From Anaerolineae bacterium (GTDB lineage Bacteria; Chloroflexota; Anaerolineae; Aggregatilineales; Phototrophicaceae), in assembly GCA_022820665.1 (NCBI GenBank), contig JAJEFB010000006.1, positions 52,045-116,044 of the forward strand: a stretch of DNA of 64,000 bases, written 5' to 3'. Positions 35,596 to 45,109 of the stretch are shown piece after piece. Position 1 is the stretch's first letter. The number at the start of each line of letters is the position of its first letter. The position numbers and the translations under genes are program-made. Under the pieces are notes generated by a model. The model was given only the letters and a program-made list of their open reading frames with translations, had not been told where the DNA came from and searched no databases.

Positions 35596-38500
35596 CTAAC
35601 GCGAGCCCAGCCCCAGCAAACCGGTGGCCGGCTGCGGACGCCGGGTTTGCTCGTCGTCCTTGCCGAAGCGGATCACATCGCCGCTTCCCGTAATCGCTTC
35701 CACCGCCAGCCCCAGGCTTTGCAGCTCCTTGACCAATACGCGGAAACTCGTGGGAATACCCGGCTCCTCAATCGGTTCGCCCTTGACGATGCTCTCGTAG
35801 GTCTTCACGCGGCCCTGCACGTCATCGGATTTGACCGTGAGCATTTCCTGCAGGATATGCGCGGCGCCATAAGCCTCCAGCGCCCAGACCTCCATCTCGC
35901 CGAAGCGCTGACCGCCGAATTGCGCCTTGCCGCCTAGCGGTTGCTGCGTTACCAGGCTGTAAGGACCCGTCGAGCGAGCGTGAGCCTTGTCCTCGACCAA
36001 ATGCGCCAATTTGAGCATGTGAACGTAGCCAACAGCCACGTGGCGATCAAAGGGTTCACCGGTGCGTCCGTCATACAAGGTCTGCTTGCCATAATGCGGC
36101 AGGGGCTGGCCCGTCTCAAACATGACGCGGTTGGCAATCTCGAATAGGTCGCGAATGGAGAGCGAGTCGCTCAGTTCGATTTCCTGAGGCGAGGTCTGCT
36201 GAATCCACAAGCACAAGGAAACGCGCAAAGCCGCCAAATCGCGCTCATCGCGCATGTCAGCCGCCAGGTCGCTGTTGTCATATACCATGATTTCGTTCGG
36301 ATCGTAGCCGAGTTCGCGCAAGACCTCCGCCACAGCCACGCGCCGCACATAAATCTCGTCGCGCTCGAGAATGATCGCCTCGTTGTCGTAGATCCCGCTC
36401 TCGCCAACGCGGTCCAGCAGATACGCGCAAATCACGTGCATATCATCGTCGAAATCTTCCCGGCCGATGCCGGCGATTTCTCCCAGGCGTTCCTGGTTAT
36501 TCCAGGCTTGCTCTGTGATCCGTTTCCAAGCCCAATCAAGCATCCAGGCGCGGCCGAGCTCGGCTTGAATCTCGTGTTCGCGCACGCCATCAAAAACAGG
36601 TGTCACTGCTCGGAATCCCATACGATCCGCCGCCCAGCCCAAGTGCAACTCCAGAATCTGGCCGATGTTCATGCGAGAGGGAACACCGAGAGGGTTGAGA
36701 ATAATCTCTACCGGCAAGCCGCCATCAACATAGGGCATATCTTCAATGGGCACGATCTTGGAGATGACGCCCTTGTTTCCATGCCGCCCCGCCATCTTGT
36801 CGCCAACCGTCAACTTGCGGCGCTGCGCCACGCTGACGCGAACCATTTTTTCCACGCCAGCCGGCAGGTCAGAGTGTTCGGTGATGCCGTGACTAGCCAG
36901 GAGCTCCATTGCCTCCTCTAATGTTGGGATTTTAGACGTGCCACTGGTATTTCGGTCAGATGCCTTTTCCTTAATTTTGTCCGCCACCACACTTCGTAGG
37001 TTACGAGTGTATAACTTTGTTTCAATGACTTTGCCGCGGTCACCATGCGGCAAACGCAGCGACGAGTCCTTGACCTCGCGCGCCTGCTCGCCAAAAATGG
37101 CGCGTAGCAACTTCTCTTCAGGCGATAACTCTTTCTCGCCCTTGGGCGTGATCTTGCCTACTAGAACGTCGTTTGGTCCGACTTCGGCGCCAACACGCAC
37201 GACACCTCGCATCAGATGTCCAACGATCCAAGGAATGAAATCACTTATACCGTCGTTCGGAAAGACTAGGTCTTTCAACGCCTCTTCTCCGACGTTAGGG
37301 ATATCGAAAGTAATTTCTTCCGCTCCCAGCTTGGTTTCACGCGCTTCGATCTCGTGCTTCTCGATGTGAATGCTGGTGAATTTGTCGTTGCGCAGCATCT
37401 CCTCGCTGATGAGCAAGGCGTCTTCATAATTGCCGCCGTCCCAAGACAAGAAGCAGGTCAAAACATCGTGACCCAGCGCCAATTGTCCGTCAAATGTGGA
37501 GGAACTGTCGGCAATCACGTCGCCGGGCTTGATGGTGTCTCCCTTGCGCACCAGCGGCCGCTGGTCAATGCAGGTTGACTGATTGGAACGCTCGTATTTT
37601 CTCAGCTGGTAGGTGACTTCTTCGCCGTCCGCTGTGCGAACGATCACGCGATGCCCTTGTACGCTGATCACTTCCGCTTCAATTTCCGACACCAGCACCT
37701 GGCCGCTGTCGTAAGCCGCCTGCCCCTCCATGCCCGTGCTGACGACCGAGACATCCGGCGTCAGCAGCGGCACAGCTTGCCGCTGCATGTTGGAACCCAT
37801 CAAGGCGCGGTTGGCCGCGTCATGAGAAAGGAAGGGAATCAACGCGGCGCTGATGCCGACGATCTGCCGCGGCGCGATATCCATATAGTCAATGCGCCGA
37901 GGCGGCACGGATAGAAATCCCTGCATATAGCGCGCGGAGACGCGGTTCGAGACGAACTGATTGTGCTCGTCGAGCAGGGCATTGGCTTGCGCGATGATGA
38001 ACTTGTCTTCGTTGTCAGCTGACAGATATTCAATCTCCTGCGTGGCGAAGGGCGCCACGGGAACTTCCTTTATGCTCCGCCGCTTCAGCCTTCCAATGAT
38101 CTTGGCGTCAAGGATCGTTCCTTCTTCAAATACAACCTTGCCCTTGGCGTCCTCAATATCGTCGTAGAGCCTGCGACCGACCAAGCCCGGATCTCCTACG
38201 TTGAGCGAACTGACAACCTTGCGATACGGCGTCTCGATAAACCCTAGATCGTTCACCTGCGCGTAACTCGCCAGCCGCCCTATCAAACCGATGTTGGGAC
38301 CTTCCGGCGTTTCGATCGGGCAAATGCGCCCGTAATGGCTGTGATGCACGTCGCGCACATCGAATCCGGCGCGCTCGCGGCGCAATCCGCCCGGACCCAA
38401 TGCGGATAGCGTCCGCTTGTGCGTCAATTCCGACAGCGGATTCGTTTGCTCCATAAATTGAGACAATTGCGACGAGCCGAAGAATTCCCGCACCGCAGCG

Positions 38501-39714
38501 ACAATCGGTCGAATATTGATCAATGAAACCGGGGTCAGTTGTTCGGCCTCGCGGATTGACATGCGCTCTTTGACAACGCGTTCCATACGGCGCAAGCCGA
38601 TGCGCAATTTGTTGCCGATCAACTCGCCGACGGTCTTGACCCGACGGTTGCCCAAATGATCAATATCGTCACGGCCCCGTTGGCCGCTGTTGATAATGAT
38701 CATATGTCGGACCAAGGCGACGATATCCGCTTTGCTGATGGTGCGATGACTGGGGTCAATGACGCCTTCCAGGCCAAGGCGCTGGTTCAATTTGTACCGC
38801 CCGACGCGCTCGAGATCGTATCGGCGCTGATCGAAAAGCTGGCTTTCCAGATAGTCGCGCGCGTTGTCAAGCGTAGGCGGGTCGCCAGGGCGCATGCGCT
38901 TGTAGAACTCAATCAATGCTACTTCAGCGATGGTCTGCTTTTTCTTGACATCCCATACGGGCTCGTTCTTCAATGAACTTTCGATATATTTGTGCGTTTC
39001 GTCATTGTCGACATCGGCGAACAGCGCCAGGATTTCTTCGTCCTCCCCCGTCTTGATTGGAGATTTCGATTCGCCCAATCCATCGTCTATAGCAGCCAGC
39101 GCGCGCAATAGGATCGTGACCGGGATCGTGCGCTTGCGATTGAATTTGATAGTGATGTAGTCTGTTTTGCGCGTCTCGAACTCCATCCAGGCGCCGCGAT
39201 CCGGGATCAGCTTCGCGTTGGAAAGTTGTCGGCCCGTCGCGCGTTCTTCTTCTACATCAAAGTAAACGCCGGGCGAGCGGATCAATTGACTAACAACGAC
39301 GCGCTCTGTGCCGTTGATGATGAAGGTGCCCTTCTCGGTCATCAACGGGAAGTCGCCCAGGAAAATATCCTGGAGGATGACCTCGTCGCCTTGATCGTGA
39401 TTCACCAGAGCGACGCGCACATATAGCGGCGCCGCGTACGACATGTCCCTTTCCAGGCACGCGTCTTCGTCATACTTCGACTCTTCAAACCAATACTCTA
39501 ATCCGAATTCCTGGGCTTGGGGGATATTGCCCGGGAAATAGAGAGACAGATTGCCATTGAAACTCTGAATGGGATTGATCTCGTCGAACAGTTCGAGCAA
39601 CCTGCCACCATACAGAAAGTCCTGAAACGACCGCAACTGTATGTCGATCAGCGACGGTAGTTCCTGGATTTCCGGGGTACGCGCGTAACTCTTCACATTA
39701 TAATAGTGTTTCAA
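35596..39714 (-). CDS. rpoB: DNA-directed RNA polymerase beta subunit
   Basis: A 1372-residue catalytic subunit that binds DNA, RNA and initiating nucleotides. Visible markers: the N-terminal [16 protein letters not shown], the rifampicin/fork region [20 protein letters not shown] and [14 protein letters not shown] segment, [36 protein letters not shown] near the active site, and the C-terminal [20 protein letters not shown]. The start is TTG 39714: GAGGAG sits seven bases upstream, and [12 protein letters not shown] that follows is the usual N-terminal region. Downstream there is a terminator and then nuoA, not rpoC. No rplJ-rplL genes lie upstream. Confidence 0.97.
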   Translation of the reverse strand: MKHYYNVKSYARTPEIQELPSLIDIQLRSFQDFLYGGRLLELFDEINPIQSFNGNLSLYFPGNIPQAQEFGLEYWFEESKYDEDACLERDMSYAAPLYVRVALVNHDQGDEVILQDIFLGDFPLMTEKGTFIINGTERVVVSQLIRSPGVYFDVEEERATGRQLSNAKLIPDRGAWMEFETRKTDYITIKFNRKRTIPVTILLRALAAIDDGLGESKSPIKTGEDEEILALFADVDNDETHKYIESSLKNEPVWDVKKKQTIAEVALIEFYKRMRPGDPPTLDNARDYLESQLFDQRRYDLERVGRYKLNQRLGLEGVIDPSHRTISKADIVALVRHMIIINSGQRGRDDIDHLGNRRVKTVGELIGNKLRIGLRRMERVVKERMSIREAEQLTPVSLINIRPIVAAVREFFGSSQLSQFMEQTNPLSELTHKRTLSALGPGGLRRERAGFDVRDVHHSHYGRICPIETPEGPNIGLIGRLASYAQVNDLGFIETPYRKVVSSLNVGDPGLVGRRLYDDIEDAKGKVVFEEGTILDAKIIGRLKRRSIKEVPVAPFATQEIEYLSADNEDKFIIAQANALLDEHNQFVSNRVSARYMQGFLSVPPRRIDYMDIAPRQIVGISAALIPFLSHDAANRALMGSNMQRQAVPLLTPDVSVVSTGMEGQAAYDSGQVLVSEIEAEVISVQGHRVIVRTADGEEVTYQLRKYERSNQSTCIDQRPLVRKGDTIKPGDVIADSSSTFDGQLALGHDVLTCFLSWDGGNYEDALLISEEMLRNDKFTSIHIEKHEIEARETKLGAEEITFDIPNVGEEALKDLVFPNDGISDFIPWIVGHLMRGVVRVGAEVGPNDVLVGKITPKGEKELSPEEKLLRAIFGEQAREVKDSSLRLPHGDRGKVIETKLYTRNLRSVVADKIKEKASDRNTSGTSKIPTLEEAMELLASHGITEHSDLPAGVEKMVRVSVAQRRKLTVGDKMAGRHGNKGVISKIVPIEDMPYVDGGLPVEIILNPLGVPSRMNIGQILELHLGWAADRMGFRAVTPVFDGVREHEIQAELGRAWMLDWAWKRITEQAWNNQERLGEIAGIGREDFDDDMHVICAYLLDRVGESGIYDNEAIILERDEIYVRRVAVAEVLRELGYDPNEIMVYDNSDLAADMRDERDLAALRVSLCLWIQQTSPQEIELSDSLSIRDLFEIANRVMFETGQPLPHYGKQTLYDGRTGEPFDRHVAVGYVHMLKLAHLVEDKAHARSTGPYSLVTQQPLGGKAQFGGQRFGEMEVWALEAYGAAHILQEMLTVKSDDVQGRVKTYESIVKGEPIEEPGIPTSFRVLVKELQSLGLAVEAITGSGDVIRFGKDDEQTRRPQPATGLLGLGSR

Positions 39715-39960
39715 GGTGCCGCTCCTCGGAAAGATAATTGGATCTGCCGGACATGCGAAAGCGAACCGCGAACGCAACTATACCGCTACAACTGGCTAAA
39801 GCAGCGCACGGAATTCGCGCGAATTGAATGACGCGTGTATATGGTCGGTTTTCATTCAACCAAACTATGTCAGAGAAAGAGGACTGCAAACTTGCAGTAT
39901 ATAGCTTCAGGTATGCTCTTGTCAAGACAGCATTTTCCATGCGAATACAGATTGGCTTGT

Positions 39961-39989
39961 TTGACAATTATTTTCAAGCATGTTACTAT
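39961..39989 (+). promoter_or_regulatory. Promoter of the RpiR-family regulator gene
   Basis: A perfect TTGACA (39961-39966), 17-base spacer and TACTAT (39984-39989). Transcription would start near 39996, about 30 bases before the ATG at 40025. The best sigma-70 promoter in the window. Confidence 0.75.
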
Positions 39990-39993
39990 ATTG

Positions 39994-40005
39994 GAAATAA
40001 TTTTC
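39994..40005 (+). promoter_or_regulatory. Operator-like inverted repeat at the regulator promoter
   Basis: GAAATAATTTTC, with GAAA/TTTC arms, covers the predicted transcription start of the RpiR-family gene. Inverted GAAA/TTTC sites are common targets of this family, so self-repression is plausible. Confidence 0.4.
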
Positions 40006-40024
40006 ATCATATGGAATTTGTTTC

Positions 40025-40888
40025 ATGAAGAATGGGTACAAACCCGATCGCGGTTCGCTTTCCACTATCTCCGACGCCTTGCCGAACTTGAAAGGCGCCA
40101 CCAGGAAGGTGGCTCAGTTTGTCTTGCACCTCCCGCAAGAGACTATCAACCTCTCCATCACAGAGTTGGCCGCGCGCGTTGGCGTTAGCGAGGCGAGTAT
40201 CGTCCGATTCGCCCAGTCGCTTGGCTTCTCTGGCTTTCACGCCCTTAAAATTCGCCTGGCGGAGGACATCGTCTCGCCGATGTTGATCGTCCACGAAGAC
40301 CTAATGCCAGACGACAATCCGGCGACAGCTGTCCAGAAGGCGATGACCATGGGGCTGCGCGCGCTCGAGGACACCGCCAACATTCTCGATATGTCGGCGC
40401 TTGAGGCATCCATCCGCGCCATGTGCAATAGTCGGCAGATTGTGCTGTTTGCTTCCGGCAATTCCATACCGATAGCGATGGACCTCGATTTCCGTTTGAC
40501 CAAGATCGGTTTGCTGAGCCGTTTTTCAATAGACCCGACGATGCAGGAAATGTATGCCGCCTTGACATCGCATGACCATGTGGCAGTAGGCATCTCTCAC
40601 ACCGGAAGTTCAAAGGATACGGTTCATGCCCTGGGATTGGCAAAAGAACATGGCGCCACGACCATTTGCATCACGAATCACTCGGACTCTCCGCTGACGC
40701 GCCACAGTGACTATTGCCTGTTCACCGCTACACGAGTCAGCCAGTTCCGCGAGGAGCAGTTGAATTCCAATTTGGCTGCCTTGGCGCTAACGGAAGCGTT
40801 GTACGTTGGCATCTGTATTGAGCGTTCCGACGCCTTGATGCATTCCGTCCTGAAGACATCAAGAGCAACAGATCACCGCAAATACTAG
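40025..40888 (+). CDS. RpiR/MurR-family transcriptional regulator
   Basis: A 287-residue regulator. Residues about 1-80 form the HTH domain (LSITELAARVGVSEASIVRFAQSLG), and residues about 110-260 a SIS sugar-phosphate-binding domain (RQIVLFASGNSIPIAMD, then VGISHTGSSKDTVHAL). Family members sense phosphosugars and control the linked catabolic genes. It lies directly before the sugar ABC, aldolase and kinase genes, so it is their likely local regulator. A strong promoter with an operator-like site precedes it. The ribosome site is weak. Confidence 0.93.
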   Translation: MKNGYKPDRGSLSTISDALPNLKGATRKVAQFVLHLPQETINLSITELAARVGVSEASIVRFAQSLGFSGFHALKIRLAEDIVSPMLIVHEDLMPDDNPATAVQKAMTMGLRALEDTANILDMSALEASIRAMCNSRQIVLFASGNSIPIAMDLDFRLTKIGLLSRFSIDPTMQEMYAALTSHDHVAVGISHTGSSKDTVHALGLAKEHGATTICITNHSDSPLTRHSDYCLFTATRVSQFREEQLNSNLAALALTEALYVGICIERSDALMHSVLKTSRATDHRKY

Positions 40889-41024
40889 GAACGCGGCTAG
40901 GAAAGGGAGAGCCTATGAATTGAAGACTTGTAAGCATGCGCGAGGCGGTTCGCGACCTCAATCGACTCAAGCGCCTCGTGTCGATTTCGACTGGATCGAT
41001 ACTTGTCATAAGGAGAAATTGACA

Positions 41025-42272
41025 ATGAAGAAATATGCAGTTGCTTCAATTATGATCCTGCTGCTTTTGCTGTCGGCTAGCGTCACAATGGCACAGGATG
41101 TTACGCTGGAATTCCAGCAATGGTGGGAGCCGGAATTGCCTGAGGGCTCGTTCCGCGCGATCTTGGACGATTTTGAAGCAGCCAACCCGGGCATTAAGGT
41201 TGAGACGATCAGCGGACCCTACCTGACCACCAAAGACCAGATCATCGCCAGCGCGGCCACCGGCACGATGGCTGATGTCGTCGGCTTGGATGGCGCCTGG
41301 GTCAATGTCTTGTGGAAACAAGGCGCGCTGCATAGTCTGACACAGGCTATGGCCGATGCTGGTTATGATGACAGCGAATTGGCGGCGCAGATTCAGCTCG
41401 CCGGGGAGACCTATATGATCCCCATCGCCAACTTCATCTATCCGGTCTTTGTCAATCTGGACATGCTGGCGGCGGCCGGCATCGATCCGCCGTCGACGCG
41501 CGCCGAATTCGCCGCCGCGGCCGAAGCCTTGACCGACCCCGACAACAACGTCTACGGCTGGGCGCAGCCGCTTTCGCTGGAGCAGCCCAATGGCATCCAG
41601 AACGACACCATGTCCTGGCTCTGGGCTACCGGCGGCAGCATGCTCGATGATATGGGGCAGCCCAACCTGGCCGGCAATGAGATGCTGGCAGAGACGATGG
41701 CATACATCAAGAGCCTGCACGACGCCGGCGTGGTCGCCCCCGGCGCCTTCGCCATGAAGGAGAATGAAAAGGTCGAGGAATTTGTCAACGAGCGCGTCGC
41801 CATGATCATCAACACGCTGGCGCACTTCACCTTGATCCGCGAGCGCAACCCGGACCTCAACTTCGATATCACCGCGCTGCCGGCTGCCGAAGGCTATGAT
41901 GGACCGCGCGGCTTGCCCTACGCCTCCTGGGGCATTGGCATCAGCGCCAACACCGAGCATAAAGCCGAAGCCTGGAAGCTGATCGATTACTTGACCAGCG
42001 TCGAGGGCAACTCGAAGCTGACGTCCATCGCCAACGCCTTCCCGGGCAATGTCAATGCGACGCCGGACTTCATTCAAACGGATCAGCTTTTCATGACCGC
42101 CTTTGAGATCTTCCAAGAAGGCTACCTGGCGAATGAGTTCACCGGGCTCCCCGCCGCGGAAGAGTTGATGCGTCAATTCGACGAGCCCTTCCAATTCTAT
42201 CTAGAAGGCGAAATGGACTTGGAAGAGTTCCTGGAAATCGCGCAAGAAGAGTGGGAAGCCATATTCGAGTAG
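41025..42272 (+). CDS. Sugar ABC transporter substrate-binding protein
   Basis: A 415-residue exported protein of the extracellular solute-binding family 1 (maltose/glycerol-phosphate type). Residues 1-23 are a Sec signal peptide ending SVTMAQ/D without a lipobox, so it would be soluble or held otherwise. Family-type stretches: TLEFQQWWEPELPEGS, DVVGLDGAWVNVLWKQG and YASWGIGISANTEHKAEAWK. AAGGAG precedes ATG 41025; the longer TTG-started frame is rejected. A hairpin with 7-bp arms CGAGGCG/CGCCTCG (40941-40978) lies in the leader. The sugar is not identifiable, but a monosaccharide or amino-sugar is plausible given the downstream enzymes. Confidence 0.92.
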   Translation: MKKYAVASIMILLLLLSASVTMAQDVTLEFQQWWEPELPEGSFRAILDDFEAANPGIKVETISGPYLTTKDQIIASAATGTMADVVGLDGAWVNVLWKQGALHSLTQAMADAGYDDSELAAQIQLAGETYMIPIANFIYPVFVNLDMLAAAGIDPPSTRAEFAAAAEALTDPDNNVYGWAQPLSLEQPNGIQNDTMSWLWATGGSMLDDMGQPNLAGNEMLAETMAYIKSLHDAGVVAPGAFAMKENEKVEEFVNERVAMIINTLAHFTLIRERNPDLNFDITALPAAEGYDGPRGLPYASWGIGISANTEHKAEAWKLIDYLTSVEGNSKLTSIANAFPGNVNATPDFIQTDQLFMTAFEIFQEGYLANEFTGLPAAEELMRQFDEPFQFYLEGEMDLEEFLEIAQEEWEAIFE

Positions 42273-42306
42273 CTTCCCCGGACGCGCAATTCCCCTAAGT
42301 TGTGAA

Positions 42307-42344
42307 GCTGAGGCGGTCCAGGGATCACATCTGGCCGCCTCAGC
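42307..42344 (+). promoter_or_regulatory. Strong mRNA hairpin between binding-protein and permease genes
   Basis: GCTGAGGCGG (42307-42316) pairs perfectly with CCGCCTCAGC (42335-42344), extended by inner CCAG/CTGG. No T run follows, and the permease ribosome site starts seven bases later. Such hairpins protect the upstream mRNA and give more binding protein than permease, which is the inferred role here. Confidence 0.75.
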
Positions 42345-42359
42345 CCACGCGGAGATGGC

Positions 42360-43292
42360 ATGGTCACAGCCACACAGCGCGAAATCACTGAACCTGCAAA
42401 TATCGGGTGGGAGCAGAGGAAGCGCAAACTCCTCCCCTATGCTTATCTCTCGCCGACGCTAATTCTGCTCGCGGCTTTAACCGTCGTGCCCATCCTTACG
42501 GTCTTCCTCTATTCGCTGGTGGATAATGTCATCGTCAACCCCAATCCACCTAATTTCGTTGGCCTCGAGAACTACGAAGAAGTATTGACGAACAGGAAGT
42601 TCCGCGGCGCGCTTAGCAACACAATGTACTTCGCGATCGTCAGCGTCGTCGCGCATTTCATCATCGGCCTGGCATTCGCGCTGCTCCTGAATTCGCGCCT
42701 GCTCAGCGCCAATGTCAAGGCGATTTTCCGCGTCATATACATTCTGCCTTGGGTATTCACCGCGTCGATTATCGCAATCTTGTGGCGACTGCTGCTGAAC
42801 CCGCACGGGGTCGTTAACTTTGTGCTGCTCGAACTGGGACTAGTCCCGGAGCTTTTGGAGTGGCTTTCCGACCGTAAATTGGCTTTGAACGCAGTTACCT
42901 TCATCAACATCTGGTCCGGTTATCCCTTTTACCTGGTCAGCTTCCTAGCAGGTTTGCAAGGCATTCCCGACGATCTCTACGAATCAGGGCGAGTCGATGG
43001 CGGCAATGCCTGGCAGCTTTTCCTGCATATTACCCTGCCTCAGTTGAAGCCCATCATTATCAGCCTGGCGCTGTTGGACTTCATTTGGACCATACATCAG
43101 TTCACTTTGATATGGATGACCACGGGTGGCGGTCCCTTGCGCTCTACCGAGGTCTTGAGCACTTACACTTATAAGGCTGCCTTCAGTTCGCATGAATACT
43201 CGATCGCCTCCACTATCGCGATGGTGATCCTGGCGATTTGCACTTTCGTGGCAATATTCTACGTACGCAGCCAGCGAATGACGGACGAATAA
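42360..43292 (+). CDS. Sugar ABC transporter permease (MalF/UgpA type)
   Basis: A 310-residue inner-membrane subunit with six predicted helices. The first begins after ERKRKLLPYAYLSPTLILLA-type sequence (LPYAYLSPTLILLAALTVVP). The cytosolic EAA loop is YESGRVDGGNAWQLFLHITL, which docks the ATPase. The pattern matches the MalF/UgpA group. GGAG precedes ATG 42360. One base separates it from the next permease gene, so translation is coupled. No ATPase gene is in the cluster, so a shared MsmX-like ATPase elsewhere is likely. Confidence 0.94.
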   Translation: MVTATQREITEPANIGWEQRKRKLLPYAYLSPTLILLAALTVVPILTVFLYSLVDNVIVNPNPPNFVGLENYEEVLTNRKFRGALSNTMYFAIVSVVAHFIIGLAFALLLNSRLLSANVKAIFRVIYILPWVFTASIIAILWRLLLNPHGVVNFVLLELGLVPELLEWLSDRKLALNAVTFINIWSGYPFYLVSFLAGLQGIPDDLYESGRVDGGNAWQLFLHITLPQLKPIIISLALLDFIWTIHQFTLIWMTTGGGPLRSTEVLSTYTYKAAFSSHEYSIASTIAMVILAICTFVAIFYVRSQRMTDE

Positions 43293-43293
43293 T

Positions 43294-44136
43294 ATGATTG
43301 GCAGCCGCAGGCAGATTCTAATCAGAAAGATACTGGTATGGATTGCGCTGATCCTCGGCGCCTGTTTTGCCGGTCTGCCTGTGCTTTGGATGGTTTCTTC
43401 GTCTTTCAAATCCAATCTGGAGATATTCGCCTATCCACCAGCGCTGATAGACTATTCCTTTTCCTTCCAGGCTTACCAGGCTGTGCTGAGCGACCCGGGA
43501 CAATTGCGCTTCTTCTTTAACAGCTATCTCGTCGCCATATTGGTCACAATCTGCACCGTCATCACCAGCATCCTGGCGGGATACAGCTTCAGCCGCTATG
43601 ACTTCCGCTTCAAAAGAATCTTGAACTTGATCATCATCGGCGTCCAATCCGTGCCGCCGATCACATTGATGATCCCCTACTTCGGTCTTATCGTCTGGCT
43701 TGGGATATACAATTCCTACGCGGCGCTGGTCCTGACCTATATGGTGTTCACCTTATCCTACGCAATCATAATGATGACTGGCTATTTCAATACGCTGCCT
43801 CGTGACCTTGACGAGGCCGTCATGATCGACGGGGGAGGCAGCTTTGTGACGCTGTGGCGCATTCTGGTTCCGATTTCATTGCCGGGGATCGTTGCGGTCG
43901 GCGTCTACACTTTCATGTTGGCATGGAACGAGTTCCTTTTCGCCCTCACTTTGACGCGAACCAACGATATGCGAACGGTCCCAATTGGCATACACTTGCT
44001 GATGGGGCAGCACTCTTTTGAATGGAACCAGATGTTGGCGCTGAGCGTACTCGGTTCGCTGCCGGTGCTCGTTCTGTTCCTGCTCTTCCAGCGTTACTTC
44101 ATCGCGGGTATGTCGGCCGGCTCCGTCAAAGGCTAA
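43294..44136 (+). CDS. Sugar ABC transporter permease (MalG/UgpE type)
   Basis: A 280-residue inner-membrane subunit with six predicted helices, partner of the previous permease. The large periplasmic loop begins ALIDYSFSFQAYQAVLSDPG. The EAA loop is LDEAVMIDGGGSFVTLWRIL. The C-terminus QRYFIAGMSAGSVKG is the classic MalG-type end. All support a binding-protein-dependent carbohydrate importer. The start codon follows the upstream stop at once. Confidence 0.95.
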   Translation: MIGSRRQILIRKILVWIALILGACFAGLPVLWMVSSSFKSNLEIFAYPPALIDYSFSFQAYQAVLSDPGQLRFFFNSYLVAILVTICTVITSILAGYSFSRYDFRFKRILNLIIIGVQSVPPITLMIPYFGLIVWLGIYNSYAALVLTYMVFTLSYAIIMMTGYFNTLPRDLDEAVMIDGGGSFVTLWRILVPISLPGIVAVGVYTFMLAWNEFLFALTLTRTNDMRTVPIGIHLLMGQHSFEWNQMLALSVLGSLPVLVLFLLFQRYFIAGMSAGSVKG

Positions 44137-44184
44137 TCGTGCGTATACCCATTTATCTACTTTCAACGAAATGACGATGTCACT

Positions 44185-45045
44185 ATGTTAATGAACATGA
44201 GAGACCTGCTGGCGGTCGCGCGAGAGAACCGCTTCGCCGTGCCCGCATATAATATCAGCAGCAATATGCTTTTGACTGGCGCGATTGAAGCGGCAGAAGC
44301 TGCTAACGCGCCCGTCATCATAGCCATTCATCCCGACGAATTGGCATTCGTCGGTACTGCCTTTGTCAAATTCGCGTTGGAAGAGGCGAAAAATGCCTCG
44401 GTGCCGGTAGTAATTCACCTGGATCACGGCTCGTCCCTGGAACAAATCATGACCGCCATACGCGCCGGCTTCACGTCGGTGATGATTGACGCGTCGGAGC
44501 TCCCGCTAGACCAGAATATCGCCGCCTGCCGGGAAGTCGCGGCACTGGCTCATGCGGTCGATGTTTCGGTCGAAGGTGAACTCGGAACTATCGGCGAACT
44601 CGACGAAGAAGCCGAAGCCGGAGCCGAAGAAGTGATATTTGTCGATCCTGAAGAGGTCAAGACTTTCGTCGATGCCACCGATGTCGATACGCTGGCGGTC
44701 GCGATTGGCACCTCGCATGGATTGTACCCGAAGGACATGAAACCAGAGATTCGCCTAGACTTGCTGCGAGAGATCAACGCCAAGGTTGACATTCCTCTGG
44801 TGTTGCACGGAGGTTCTGGGAACCCCGACGAGGAGATTGCCCGTTCAGTGGAATTGGGCATTTGCAAGATCAATATTTCCGCCGACATGAAAAACGCTTT
44901 TTATCAGAAATGTCGCGAAGTCTTGCGGGATCCTATACTGCGAGAACCCAGCAGCATCTATCCCCAGTGCATTGACGCGATGAAAGTCGTCTGCCGACAG
45001 AAGTTTGACCTCTTCAAAACGACGGGCAAGGCGGCGCTATACTGA
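44185..45045 (+). CDS. Class II ketose-bisphosphate aldolase (GatY/KbaY/Fba type)
   Basis: A 286-residue zinc aldolase. Conserved features: RFAVPAYNISSNMLLTG, HLDHGSSLEQIM (zinc His and catalytic Asp), VEGELGTIGE, IGTSHGLYP (zinc His), LVLHGGSGNPDEEI (zinc His and phosphate loop) and CKINISADMKNAFY. It cleaves fructose- or tagatose-1,6-bisphosphate to dihydroxyacetone phosphate and glyceraldehyde-3-phosphate. The GatY-like length and context favour a catabolic isozyme over the glycolytic one. It is 48 bases after the permease and 64 before the sugar kinase. Confidence 0.94.
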   Translation: MLMNMRDLLAVARENRFAVPAYNISSNMLLTGAIEAAEAANAPVIIAIHPDELAFVGTAFVKFALEEAKNASVPVVIHLDHGSSLEQIMTAIRAGFTSVMIDASELPLDQNIAACREVAALAHAVDVSVEGELGTIGELDEEAEAGAEEVIFVDPEEVKTFVDATDVDTLAVAIGTSHGLYPKDMKPEIRLDLLREINAKVDIPLVLHGGSGNPDEEIARSVELGICKINISADMKNAFYQKCREVLRDPILREPSSIYPQCIDAMKVVCRQKFDLFKTTGKAALY

Positions 45046-45109
45046 TGGCGCCCACCTCATCTATTGACGTCCGGCCTCCAGGATCGTTCTGTCCAGGTAA
45101 AACTACAAG

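Larger units (their letters stand above)
39715..40024. other. Divergent promoter region between rpoB and the RpiR regulator
   Basis: 310 bases, AT-rich on the right side. It carries the promoter and operator-like site of the regulator (given separately). On the minus strand TATAGT (39777-39782) could serve as rpoB -10, about 60 bases before its TTG start, without a clear -35. No gene seen. Confidence 0.6.

Noticed and set aside
41046..42194. 382-residue open frame antisense to the binding-protein gene
   Set aside because: Mirror of a GC-rich gene with clear family features on the other strand.
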